34,011 nucleotides of DNA from assembly GCA_036569045.1 (NCBI GenBank), contig DATCRI010000022.1, forward strand, positions 1-34,011. Reading direction: 5' to 3'. The notes beneath the pieces were generated by a model, which did not search any database, was not told where the DNA came from, and was given only the letters and a program-made list of their open reading frames with translations. The stretch comes from Chthoniobacterales bacterium (lineage in GTDB: Bacteria; Verrucomicrobiota; Verrucomicrobiia; Chthoniobacterales; JAATET01). Each line of letters starts with the position of its first letter. Position 1 is the first letter of the stretch. This document shows positions 8,321 through 16,373 of this stretch, one piece after another. Position numbers and translations under genes: made by a program.

Positions 8321-10621
8321 TCAGGGCCGGCCGCGCTCGATTCGCCACCAGGCCGGAAGCAGGAGCCGCGTGCGAGTCTCGTGAAAACGACGGTCGATCA
8401 GCAGCGCGGCGCCGCGATCGGTCTCGGTGCGAATGAGCCGGCCAACGGCCTGGAGGACACGCTGCATCCCCGGGAAGCGATAGGCGAAATCGAAACCGGC
8501 GCCGCGCGTGGCCTCGAAATGCGCCTGGAGGGCGTCCCGCTCGAGCGAGAGCCGCGGGAGCCCGATCCCGACAATGCTCACCCCGACGATTCGCTCCCCG
8601 GGAAGATCGATGCCCTCGGAAAAAATCCCCCCCAGCACGGCGAGACCGACGGCATTGCCCGCAGCGGCGAAGTTCGCCAGGAACTCGTCGCGGCTGGCTT
8701 CGTCCATCGAGGCCGCTTGCGTGACCGTCGGCAAGCCGAGGGCGTCCAGGGCTTCGGCAAGGTCGTCGAGATACGAGAACGAGGGCGTGAAGACGAGGTG
8801 GTTGCCGGGATGGGCGCGAACGTGGGCCGCGACATCGCGGGCGACGGCGACGAGCGAGGCGGCGCGGCCCCTGAAGGTCACGTCGTGACCGAGGATCGTA
8901 ACGGGCATCTGCGCGGGGTCGAACGGCGAGGGGAGCGCGAGCGTCGGGTCCTCGTCGCGACCGCCAAGAAGCTGATGGAAGTAATCGGTCGGGGAAAGCG
9001 TCGCCGAGAAAAAGATCGCGGCCCGCAGCTCGTCGAGGGTTTTGCGCAGATGCGCCGATGCATCGACGCAGAAGAGCGTGACCTCCCGTCGGCGGGGATC
9101 GAGCAGCGTGCGAAAATTTTCGTCGAAGAGGTCCGCCGCGCGCAGGAAAGCCAGCATCGCAAACCACGGCTCGAGCCATGTGCTGAGATCGGTGCCGGCA
9201 TCCTGCTCGGCGAGAAAATCCTCGATCGCGCCGACGCCCGCCCGGAGCGTCTCGATGAGCGCTGTGGGATGCCCGGTCGTGGCGATCGCGCCGTCGTGGT
9301 AATCGCGCGCGGGAAGGGCGGACGCCGGGGCGCTGGCGAGAAGGGTGTCGATGGCTCGGGCGGCGGCGACGAAGGCGCTGCGGGCTCGGCGACTGCCGCT
9401 GCCCTTGATCGGGGCGCGGGGTGCCTCGAACATCTCCGCCGCGATCGTCGCGGAATACATTTCGCGGCTGCGATCGACGAGATTGTGCGCCTCGTCCACG
9501 AGGACGACGTGGCTCGTTCCGCCCTCGGCAAAATGCCGCTGCAGCCGGGCGGTGGGATCGAACACGTAGTTGAAATCGCCGATGATCACGTCGGTCCAGT
9601 TCGAAGCGTCGAGGGAGAGTTCGAACGGGCAGACCGTGTGCTTGCGGGCGATTTCCTCGATGCCCGGGCGATCGATCCGGCCCCGCTCGAGCAATTCGCG
9701 AAGCGCGGGCTTGTAGCGGTCGAAATACCCCGCCGCGTAAGGGCAGGTGCGCAGATCGCAGCCCGACGGGGACTCGCTGAAGCAGATCTTGCGTTTCGCG
9801 GTGAGGCTGATGCTGCGCAGTCGGGCGCCGGCCGCCCGCAGGTGATCGAGCGCTTCCTCCGCCGCGTGACGGCCGGGCGTCCTGGCGGTGACGTAGAAAA
9901 TCTTGCCGTCGTGGAGCGGCAGGGCTTTCGCCGCGGGGAAAAGCGTGGCGAGCGTCTTCCCTGTGCCGGTCGGCGCCTCCGCGAACAGCCGGCCGCCGTC
10001 GCGAATGGTGCGATAAACCGCGGCCGAGAAACTGCGCTGGCCGGGACGAAAGCCGCCGAGCGGGAAGGCCATTGCGGTGACGCTTTCGTCGCGGGCCCTG
10101 CGCCAGGCGGCCTGCGGGATCAGCCAGTCGAACCACAGATCGAGCGTCACCGCGAGATACGTGGCGAGCGCATCGGCCGTCTCGACCTCGTGGAACGGCG
10201 TCTCGGCATCGGTGTCGAGATCGAGGTAGGTGAGCTGCGTCTCCACCTGCGGCCAGGCATTCGCCTCGGCGAGCAGTGCGGCGTAGATGCGGAGTTGCGC
10301 ACGGTGGAGGGGATCGGGAACGCCGGGCCATGCTCCCTCGACGGTCTTGATCTCTTCCACGCGAGGCGGCGTTGCCGTCTCCCACACGCCGTCGACGCGG
10401 CCGACGAGGCGCAGCGTTACGCCGGCGCGTTCGAACGTCTTCTCGATCGCGAGCTCGGCGCGGTAGTCGTCCCCGCGGGATCGCTGCACGCGGCGGTGTC
10501 CCTTCGTGCCTTCGACGGCGCGATTCGCAGCGAGGAATTTCCCGTCACCGCCGAGGCCGCCCGTGCGATACGCGAAATCCACGAACTCCCGCACCGGGAT
10601 GCTGAAGGTCGAATCGGCCAT
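8321..10621 (-). CDS. DinG/XPD-type ATP-dependent helicase with N-terminal PD-(D/E)XK nuclease-like domain
   Basis: A 766-residue superfamily 2 helicase of the Rad3/XPD/DinG group. Residues about 1-175 match a Cas4/RecB-type nuclease fold: His41, Asp77 (GRVD), E90-I-K92 and Gln109 (HRAQLRIYA). The helicase has Walker A APTGTGKT (217-223), Cys280, Cys288, Cys293 and Cys331 for a 4Fe-4S cluster, DEAH at 376-379 and a C-terminal QAVGRLIR arginine-finger motif. It should unwind 5'-tailed DNA or R-loop structures in repair. ATG 10621 places FSIPVREFVDF near the N-terminus, typical of the family; a GTG at 10669 is an alternative. It follows tRNA-Gln by 66 bp on the same strand. Confidence 0.9.
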   Translation of the reverse strand: MADSTFSIPVREFVDFAYRTGGLGGDGKFLAANRAVEGTKGHRRVQRSRGDDYRAELAIEKTFERAGVTLRLVGRVDGVWETATPPRVEEIKTVEGAWPGVPDPLHRAQLRIYAALLAEANAWPQVETQLTYLDLDTDAETPFHEVETADALATYLAVTLDLWFDWLIPQAAWRRARDESVTAMAFPLGGFRPGQRSFSAAVYRTIRDGGRLFAEAPTGTGKTLATLFPAAKALPLHDGKIFYVTARTPGRHAAEEALDHLRAAGARLRSISLTAKRKICFSESPSGCDLRTCPYAAGYFDRYKPALRELLERGRIDRPGIEEIARKHTVCPFELSLDASNWTDVIIGDFNYVFDPTARLQRHFAEGGTSHVVLVDEAHNLVDRSREMYSATIAAEMFEAPRAPIKGSGSRRARSAFVAAARAIDTLLASAPASALPARDYHDGAIATTGHPTALIETLRAGVGAIEDFLAEQDAGTDLSTWLEPWFAMLAFLRAADLFDENFRTLLDPRRREVTLFCVDASAHLRKTLDELRAAIFFSATLSPTDYFHQLLGGRDEDPTLALPSPFDPAQMPVTILGHDVTFRGRAASLVAVARDVAAHVRAHPGNHLVFTPSFSYLDDLAEALDALGLPTVTQAASMDEASRDEFLANFAAAGNAVGLAVLGGIFSEGIDLPGERIVGVSIVGIGLPRLSLERDALQAHFEATRGAGFDFAYRFPGMQRVLQAVGRLIRTETDRGAALLIDRRFHETRTRLLLPAWWRIERGRP

Positions 10622-10687
10622 GCGGAAGAAAGGGTCGGAAGAGGCGATTCCCGACGCGGCGAGGGCCACTTCCCGAGCGGGAGAGGT

Positions 10688-10761
10688 TGGCTACCCGACA
10701 TGGATTCGAACCATGAATAAAAGCTCCAAAGGCTTCTGTGTTACCGTTACACCATCGGGTA
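10688..10761 (-). tRNA. tRNA-Gln (anticodon UUG)
   Basis: A complete 74-nt cloverleaf with encoded CCA end (10688-10690). The acceptor stem TACCCGA pairs with TCGGGTA, the D stem GTGT with ACAC, the anticodon stem GAAGC with GCTTT, and the T stem CATGG with CCATG. The T loop is TTCGAAT. The anticodon loop CTTTGGA gives anticodon TTG (10727-10729 on the complementary strand), reading CAA for glutamine. Confidence 0.96.
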
Positions 10762-10771
10762 AGTGCGAAAA

Positions 10772-10800
10772 CTTCTACGCGAACTCCCTTCTCACCGCAA
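10772..10800 (-). promoter_or_regulatory. Putative promoter of tRNA-Gln
   Basis: On the minus strand TTGCGG (10795-10800) is followed after 17 nt by TAGAAG (10772-10777), ending 10 nt before the mature tRNA 5' end. Spacing is ideal for a sigma70-type promoter; the -10 matches four of six consensus bases. Confidence 0.45.
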
Positions 10801-10824
10801 CGCCCAAAACCGCCGCCGTAACTG

Positions 10825-12072
10825 ATGTCCAAAAAACTGCGCAACCGCTTTATCGCGCTCTTCTGCCTGCTCGCCTTCGTCGGAGCGGGCTTTCTCTTTT
10901 ACACGAACTGGGTCGTCCAGCGGCCGTTCGCGATCATCCTTTTCATCGGTGACGGACTCACCACCGGCATGCTCGCACCGGCCCGGATTTACAACGATGG
11001 CGCGCAGAGCCGCCTCGAACTCGAGCGCCTGCCGCACCTCGCGCTTCTGACGACCTACGCGAACGATTTTGCCGTTCCCGATGCCGCCGCCGCCGCCAGC
11101 GCCCTGGCCACCGGCCGCAAGGTGAACAATCGCGTGCTCTCGCTCGACGCGGCGGGCAAGCCGCTCACGTCCATCGTCGATCTCGCGCAGAAAAGCGGGC
11201 GTTCCATTGGCCTCGTCTCGAACGCCTCGCTCACCGATGCCACGCTCGCGGCCTTCTACGCGAAGACCGCCGACCCGCTCGATCATCAGTCCATCGCCGA
11301 CCAGCTCGCCGCCGCGGATTTCGATCTGCTGCTCGGCGGCGGCTCCGACGATTTTCTTCCCGAGTCCAAGGAAGGCCGCCGCACCGATGGCCGCGATGTG
11401 ATGCTCGCGTTTCGCAAGCGTGGCTACGACATCGTGACCAATCGCACCGAGCTGCTCGAGATTCCCGCCTGGCGCGCGCCGCGCGTGTTCGGCGTCTTCC
11501 AGCACGGCAACCTCGAGTTCGCCGACGTTTCCGACCGCGATGGCTCGCAGCCCTCGCTCGCCGACCTCGTGCGGCAGGCGATCTCGCGTCTGCAATACAA
11601 TCCCAAGGGCTACCTTCTGGTCGTCGACGCCGGACTGATCGCCAAGGCCGCCCACAGCAACGAAGGCGAACGCATGATGCGCGAGATCGTCGAGCTCGAT
11701 CGGGCGGTCGGGGCCGCCCTCCAATACGCGGGAGACAAGGCGCTCATCATCGTCACCGGCAAGCAATCCGTCGGCGGCTTCCGCATGAACGGCTACCCCT
11801 TCAAGAACGATCGCGGGATGTCCGTGATCGGCATCAATCCCCAGACGCTTCCGTTCATCACGTGGTCCACCGGCCCCGGCGGCGCCGTGCCGAAAGACGC
11901 CGCCTCGCCCGATCAGCCTGAAAAGCCCGCCGAGCCCTCGGCCGTGCGGACCTCCGCCGCCATCGGCGTCGCCGAGGACGTCATCGCCATCAGCACCGGG
12001 CCGGGATCCGAGAAACTTCAGGGCTTCAAGGACAACACCGACGTCTTCCGGACGATCTCGGACAACCTCTAG
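10825..12072 (+). CDS. Alkaline phosphatase-fold protein, predicted catalytically dead
   Basis: A 415-residue protein with an N-terminal membrane anchor or uncleaved signal (hydrophobic 9-26), so the body should be periplasmic. Alignment by eye to E. coli PhoA is clear: ILFIGDGLT (Asp43 for Asp51), LTDATLAAFYA (Asp138/Thr140 for Asp153/Thr155) and LLLGGGSDDF. The nucleophile motif T-D-S-A reads P-D-A-A (85-88), so Ser102 is Ala87. Zinc ligands are also lost: Asp327 is Ala273, Asp369-His370 are Lys313-Gln314, and the His412 region has no His. Glu322 is Asp268, and only His331 (His277) persists. It is probably a pseudophosphatase that binds a ligand or partner. Its stop overlaps the convergent uricase stop by four bases. 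Confidence 0.82.
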   Translation: MSKKLRNRFIALFCLLAFVGAGFLFYTNWVVQRPFAIILFIGDGLTTGMLAPARIYNDGAQSRLELERLPHLALLTTYANDFAVPDAAAAASALATGRKVNNRVLSLDAAGKPLTSIVDLAQKSGRSIGLVSNASLTDATLAAFYAKTADPLDHQSIADQLAAADFDLLLGGGSDDFLPESKEGRRTDGRDVMLAFRKRGYDIVTNRTELLEIPAWRAPRVFGVFQHGNLEFADVSDRDGSQPSLADLVRQAISRLQYNPKGYLLVVDAGLIAKAAHSNEGERMMREIVELDRAVGAALQYAGDKALIIVTGKQSVGGFRMNGYPFKNDRGMSVIGINPQTLPFITWSTGPGGAVPKDAASPDQPEKPAEPSAVRTSAAIGVAEDVIAISTGPGSEKLQGFKDNTDVFRTISDNL

Positions 12073-12911
12073 CGCCGGACGACGGCCTCGATCTGGCCGT
12101 GCGGCTCGTCCTGCGGTGTGAACGTGATGTTCGGATTCTCCATGCCAAAGGAGGAGAGATTCGCCGTGAAGTAGTGCTTGTTCGGCATCCTGATCGAGAT
12201 CTCGTCGATCTCCGGCGCGGCGGCGAGAGCGGCCTCACCCATCTCGAAAAGGGTGCGCTGGACGGATGGGCTGAAATTTCTGGCGAAGATTTCGAGCAGC
12301 GCGGTGAGCACTCGCGCGTTGGCCGCGGAGAAGTCGCCGGCCTCGGCGCCAAATTTCCAGCTCGTCTCGATGACCGTCGAAAGGATGCGGTCGGTCGCGT
12401 CCTGCAGAGTGGTGAATTCCGTATGGTCGAAGTTCACGAAGGCGGAGTTCGTGGAATTCAGCACGAGCAGGCCGCGGATGCCGGATTCCAGCTCCTGGCT
12501 GACGCGGGAGATCGTGAGGCGGGTGAAGGGCTCACCGAGCGGAGAGGCGTGGAAGGAATGCGGTGCGGGCCGGCCGGCAATCGTCATGCGCTCCCAGCGG
12601 CGTTCGCGGAGTTCGATATGCACGACGTCCACATGAGCGTGGCGGGCGAGAAAATGGCGGCCGAGGACGAGGGCGAAATCCTCGATGCCGGGGCCGAGGT
12701 GCTGGTGGGCGAGAGCGATGATCGTATTTTTGACCGTGTCGGTGGCGACGATCTGCGTGTTGTCTTCGCTGAGGAAGGAGCGCTCGAAAGCGCCCTCGAG
12801 CAGGGCGTCGGCGGAAATTTCCACGACGGATTGCCGGCCGTTTTCCTCGACGCTCTTGCGCAGCACGCGAACCTTCTGCTTGCCGTATCGGTTGGTTCCC
12901 AGGGTAGCCAT
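12069..12911 (-). CDS. Uricase (urate oxidase)
   Basis: Cofactor-free cytosolic urate oxidase of 280 residues, oxidising urate with O2 to 5-hydroxyisourate and H2O2. It shows the tandem T-fold motifs: YGKQKVRVLR (Lys11), VATDTVKNT (Thr57-Asp58, at the same positions as Aspergillus uricase), NSTNSAF, TTLQDATDRILST (Arg175), SPSVQRT (Val217-Gln218) and MPNKHYF near the C-terminus. It starts at ATG 12911; a longer open frame upstream would run antisense through the decarboxylase gene and has no homology. It diverges from the ureide operon across 99 bp, so shared control is likely. H2O2 production implies a catalase elsewhere. Confidence 0.95.
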   Translation of the reverse strand: MATLGTNRYGKQKVRVLRKSVEENGRQSVVEISADALLEGAFERSFLSEDNTQIVATDTVKNTIIALAHQHLGPGIEDFALVLGRHFLARHAHVDVVHIELRERRWERMTIAGRPAPHSFHASPLGEPFTRLTISRVSQELESGIRGLLVLNSTNSAFVNFDHTEFTTLQDATDRILSTVIETSWKFGAEAGDFSAANARVLTALLEIFARNFSPSVQRTLFEMGEAALAAAPEIDEISIRMPNKHYFTANLSSFGMENPNITFTPQDEPHGQIEAVVRR

Positions 12912-12920
12912 GGCGGTTTC

Positions 12921-12950
12921 TTGACAACAAAGCGCGTCACACGCGATCAA
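12921..12950. promoter_or_regulatory. Divergent uricase/ureide operon control region with inverted repeat
   Basis: Rightward, TTGACA (12921-12926) is a perfect -35 with only a weak -10 (GATCAA, 12945-12950) at an 18-nt spacing. Leftward, TTGATC (12945-12950) and TTGTCA (12922-12927) are 17 nt apart, so the two candidate promoters would overlap face to face. An exact inverted repeat, CGCGT-CAC-ACGCG (12933-12945), lies between the boxes of both. A single regulator bound there could control both directions. The boxes are eye-matched and the regulator is unknown. Confidence 0.45.
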
Positions 12951-13010
12951 AAGATTGGCGATGGCGCGGGCGGGCGGTAGAAGTTTCTCCCCGATGAAGG
13001 ATTCAAGCCA

Positions 13011-13517
13011 ATGACGGTGGCGGAGTTGAATGAGGCATCGGAAGACGATTTTTGCGCCGCCCTCGACGGCATCTGGGAGCATTCTCCCTGGATCGTGAAA
13101 GCGGCGGCCGCGGCGCGGCCTTTTGCGGATGTGGAGTCCCTCGACGCGGCCATGTGGGCTGCGGTCGAAGCCGCGGGGCGGGACGACCAGCTGGCGCTCC
13201 TGCGGGCGCATCCGGACCTTGCGGGAAAACTGGTGCTGGCTGGCGGGCTCACCCGCGAATCGGCCAGCGAGCAGGCTTCCGCCGGGCTGGATCGGCTCAC
13301 CAAAAGCGAGTTCAAGGCGTTCAATGCCTGGAACGAACGCTACCGGCAGCGCTTTGGCTTCCCCTTCATCCTGTGCGTGCGTGGGAACAACAAAAATGCC
13401 ATTCGCGCAGCTTTCCGCCAGCGTTTGAGTCAACCGCTCGCCGTGGAATTCGCCACGGCCCTCGCGGAAGTGCGGAAGATCGCTGATCTGCGCCTGCGTG
13501 ATCGGATTACGGCATGA
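13011..13517 (+). CDS. uraD: OHCU decarboxylase (UraD)
   Basis: A 168-residue protein that decarboxylates 2-oxo-4-hydroxy-4-carboxy-5-ureidoimidazoline stereospecifically to (S)-allantoin, the third step after uricase. Family motifs are present: HPDLAGK with catalytic His67, SEQASAGLD with Glu87, FNAWNERYRQRFGFPFILCVRG. The ATG has GAAGGA (12996-13001) 9 nt upstream. It is the first gene of the rightward ureide run and overlaps the HIU hydrolase start as ATGA. Assignment is very secure from motifs and neighbours. Confidence 0.95.
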   Translation: MTVAELNEASEDDFCAALDGIWEHSPWIVKAAAAARPFADVESLDAAMWAAVEAAGRDDQLALLRAHPDLAGKLVLAGGLTRESASEQASAGLDRLTKSEFKAFNAWNERYRQRFGFPFILCVRGNNKNAIRAAFRQRLSQPLAVEFATALAEVRKIADLRLRDRITA

Positions 13518-13843
13518 GTGCAAGGCTGAGCACTCACGTCCTCGATCTCGTGCGCGGCGGTCCGGCACCGGGCATGCGCATCGACCTGGTCGACGACACC
13601 GGTGCGATCGTCAAAACGGCGATGACGAACGCGGATGGCCGCACGGAGGCGCCGATGCTGGGACCGGACGAAATGCGGGAGGGAGTCTTCGAGCTGCGTT
13701 TTCATGTCGCCGCGTATTTCGGGGTCGCCGAGGGCTTTCTCGAGATCGTGCCGGTGCGTTTTCGCATTACGGACGCGGCGCAGTCCTACCATGTCCCGCT
13801 GCTCTGCACGCCGTGGAGTTACAGCACGTATCGCGGAAGTTGA
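13514..13843 (+). CDS. uraH: 5-hydroxyisourate hydrolase (UraH, transthyretin-like)
   Basis: A 109-residue transthyretin-related protein that hydrolyses 5-hydroxyisourate to OHCU, the step between uricase and UraD. The defining signatures are all present: N-terminal LSTHVLD (His8), Arg43, SYHVPLL (His93) and the C-terminal tetrapeptide YRGS (106-109), which distinguishes HIU hydrolase from transthyretin. It has no signal peptide and should be cytosolic. It overlaps uraD by four bases and its TGA shares one base with the next ATG. Confidence 0.97.
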   Translation: MSARLSTHVLDLVRGGPAPGMRIDLVDDTGAIVKTAMTNADGRTEAPMLGPDEMREGVFELRFHVAAYFGVAEGFLEIVPVRFRITDAAQSYHVPLLCTPWSYSTYRGS

Positions 13844-15039
13844 TGAGCGATCCGCGTATCGACGCCTGGCTCGACGAACTGGCCACGATCACCGACGAAC
13901 CGCCCGGGCTCACCCGCACGTTCCTGTCTCCGGCGCTCGAGCGCGCAAAGGACGTCCTCGCCGGCTGGATGACGGCCGCCGGCCTCACGGTTCACGAGGA
14001 TGAGGCGGGGAACCTGATCGGACGCTACGACTGCGGCGATCCTGCCGCGGGCACGCTGGTCTGCGGATCGCACCTCGATAGCGTCCGCAATGCGGGGCGC
14101 TTCGACGGACCGATGGGCGTGGTCGTGGGCCTCCTCGCGGTGGAGCGCGCCGTGGCCGCCGGGCCGCGCGTGCATCTCGAGGTGGCGGCCTTCTCCGACG
14201 AGGAGGGTGTGCGCTTCCAGACGACCTATCTCGGCAGCCGAGCCTACACCGGTCGCCTCGGCGCAATGGAGCGCGGCTGCGCGGATCGGAACGGCATCAC
14301 CGTCGCCGAGGCGATGGCGGCGCACGTTCCGCGTTTTCCGGCTCCGCCGCCCCGCCGGTTGCTCGGTTACGTCGAAGCGCACATCGAGCAGGGGCCGGTG
14401 CTCGAGGCGGAGAATCTCGCGCTTGGGGTGGTCACGGCGATTGCCGGCCAGACGCGCGCGCGGGTCACGCTCACCGGTCGCGCGGGTCACGCGGGCACCA
14501 CGCCGATGACTCTGCGCCGCGATGCGCTCGCCGGGGCGGCGGAATGCGTGCTGCTCATCGAGGAGATGGGGCGAGCCGCCGGCGGACTGGTGGCCACGGT
14601 CGGGCAGTTGGAAATCCCGGCCGCGGCGAGCAACGTGATCCCGGGCGAGGTGTGGTTCACGATCGACATTCGCGACGCGGACGATGCGACGCGGCAGCGC
14701 TTTTCCCGGGAGCTGTTTGCGGAGATCGAGACGCGGATGGCGCGGCGCGACCTCGCGGTGCGCATCGAGATTCCGCTCGAGGCGCCGGCGGCAAGATGTT
14801 CTCCGCGACTCTGCGAGGCGCTCGCGAAGATCGTGGAGCGGCATCAGCCGCGCTGCCCGCGGTTGGTCAGCGGCGCCGGTCACGATGCGGTTGCTCTGGC
14901 CGAGGTGACGGAGGCTGCGATGCTTTTCGTGCGCTGTCGCGGGGGCCTCAGCCATCATCCGGATGAATTCGCCGCGACGGCGGACATCGCGTTGGCCGTG
15001 GACGTGCTTTCCGAGTTCCTGAGAAATTTTTCGGCATGA
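13843..15039 (+). CDS. Allantoate amidohydrolase (M20 family)
   Basis: A 398-residue M20/AllC-type metallo-amidohydrolase predicted to convert allantoate to (S)-ureidoglycine, CO2 and NH3. Candidate metal ligands are His77 and Asp88 (CGSHLDSV, GRFDG), the acidic motif SDEEG (118-122), His180 (AHIEQGP) and His371/372 (LSHHPDEF). The lid-domain motif GHAGTTPM and C-terminal SGAGHDA fit N-carbamoyl amidohydrolases. ATG 13843 follows from the TGATG overlap with uraH; a longer in-frame extension lies inside uraH and is rejected. Allantoate as substrate rests on the operon and on the second M20 gene being the better ureidoglycolate match. Confidence 0.88.
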   Translation: MSDPRIDAWLDELATITDEPPGLTRTFLSPALERAKDVLAGWMTAAGLTVHEDEAGNLIGRYDCGDPAAGTLVCGSHLDSVRNAGRFDGPMGVVVGLLAVERAVAAGPRVHLEVAAFSDEEGVRFQTTYLGSRAYTGRLGAMERGCADRNGITVAEAMAAHVPRFPAPPPRRLLGYVEAHIEQGPVLEAENLALGVVTAIAGQTRARVTLTGRAGHAGTTPMTLRRDALAGAAECVLLIEEMGRAAGGLVATVGQLEIPAAASNVIPGEVWFTIDIRDADDATRQRFSRELFAEIETRMARRDLAVRIEIPLEAPAARCSPRLCEALAKIVERHQPRCPRLVSGAGHDAVALAEVTEAAMLFVRCRGGLSHHPDEFAATADIALAVDVLSEFLRNFSA

Positions 15040-16373
15040 TGGATCTGGTCATTCGCAATGGAAGTGTGCTCACCGACGGAGCTTTCGCTGCGGTCGACGT
15101 GGGCGTTGAGAACGGCGTCATTTGCGAGATCGCGCCCTCGATTTCTTCCGGGGGGCGCGAGGAGATCGACGCCGGCGGCCGGCTGGTGCTGCCAGGCGTC
15201 GTGGATGCCCACGTGCATTTCAACGAGCCGGGCCGCACCGAGTGGGAGGGATTTGCGACCGGCTCACGCTCGCTCGCGGCGGGTGGGGGAACGGCGTTCG
15301 TCGACATGCCGCTCAACGCCGCGCCGCCGACGATCGACCGCGAGTCGTTCGAACTGAAGCGGGCTGCCGGCGAGGCGTCGTCCGTGCTGGATTTCGCGCT
15401 GTGGGGCGGATTGATCCCGGAAAACCTCGATCGACTCGAGGAACTTGCGGCCTGTGGCGTCGTGGGCTTCAAGGCCTTCATGATCGACAGCGGCATTGCG
15501 GATTTTCCGGGTGTGGATGCCGGCGTTCTGCGCGAGGGAATGAAGGTGGCGGCGAAGCTCGGGCTGCCCGTTGCCGTGCATGCCGAGGACTCGGCAATCG
15601 TTGCGCAGATGACCGCGGAAGTGATGGCGGCCGGCCGTCGGGATGTGAGGGCCTTTCTCGATTCGCGCCCGGTGGCCTCGGAGGTCGAGGCGGTGCGCGT
15701 GGCCCTCGATCTCGCGGGCGAGACCGGCTGTGCGCTGCATGTGGTCCATTTGAGTTCGTCACCGGCGGTGGCTCTCGTCGCCGAGGCGCGCGCCGCGGGA
15801 CGCGATGTCACCTGCGAAGTATGCCCGCACCATCTGCTGCTCGACGAGCGGGCGATGTTCCTTCACGGCGCCATTGCGAAGTGCGCGCCGCCTCTGCGCG
15901 ACGGAGCGACGCGCGAGGGCCTGTGGCAGGACGTGCGGGCTGGACGCGTAGATTGCATCGGCTCCGACCATTCGCCCGCGCCACCCGACATGAAACAGGG
16001 CGACGACATGTTCGCCGTCTGGGGCGGCATCATGGGGTGCCAGCACGGGTTTCTTCTGCTGCTCGATCAATGCGGCGCCGATCTGGCGACCGTGTGGGAC
16101 CTCGTTTCGGCCCGGCCGGCGACGCGCTTTGGACTTGGCGACCGAAAAGGACGCATCGCCATCGGTTGTGACGCGGACGTGATTCTTGTCGAGCGGACGG
16201 AGCCGCGGCGGATCACCACCGAAGACCTGCTCTACCGCCACCGCACTTCGCCCTATGTCGGCCTTGAAATTGCCAGCCGCGTGGCGCGATCCTTGCTGCG
16301 AGGAAGGGACGTTTCCCCCGGCGGCCAGAGCCTGCCCCCTGGCGGCGGACGTTTTTTACCTCGAATTCTATGA
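15036..16373 (+). CDS. allB: Allantoinase (AllB)
   Basis: A 445-residue cyclic amidohydrolase that opens allantoin to allantoate. The binuclear metal site is complete: DAHVHF (His59, His61), carboxylated Lys146 in GFKAFM, His182 (VHAEDS), His238 (HVVHLS) and Asp311 (GSDHSPAP). Loop sequence HSPAP and the flanking ureide genes favour allantoinase over dihydropyrimidinase or dihydroorotase. It overlaps the genes on both sides through ATGA; a second ATG immediately follows the first, so the exact start may be 15036 or 15039. The C-terminal 25 residues are Gly/Pro/Arg-rich and probably disordered. Confidence 0.94.
   Translation: MMDLVIRNGSVLTDGAFAAVDVGVENGVICEIAPSISSGGREEIDAGGRLVLPGVVDAHVHFNEPGRTEWEGFATGSRSLAAGGGTAFVDMPLNAAPPTIDRESFELKRAAGEASSVLDFALWGGLIPENLDRLEELAACGVVGFKAFMIDSGIADFPGVDAGVLREGMKVAAKLGLPVAVHAEDSAIVAQMTAEVMAAGRRDVRAFLDSRPVASEVEAVRVALDLAGETGCALHVVHLSSSPAVALVAEARAAGRDVTCEVCPHHLLLDERAMFLHGAIAKCAPPLRDGATREGLWQDVRAGRVDCIGSDHSPAPPDMKQGDDMFAVWGGIMGCQHGFLLLLDQCGADLATVWDLVSARPATRFGLGDRKGRIAIGCDADVILVERTEPRRITTEDLLYRHRTSPYVGLEIASRVARSLLRGRDVSPGGQSLPPGGGRFLPRIL

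Noticed and set aside
10688-10761. tRNA-Gln as an integration site
   Set aside because: No integrase, no repeated tRNA 3' end and no composition shift were seen next to it.
12912-13568. Upstream in-frame extension of uricase
   Set aside because: Uricase homology begins at ATG 12911, with Thr57 at its expected position; the extension is antisense to uraD.
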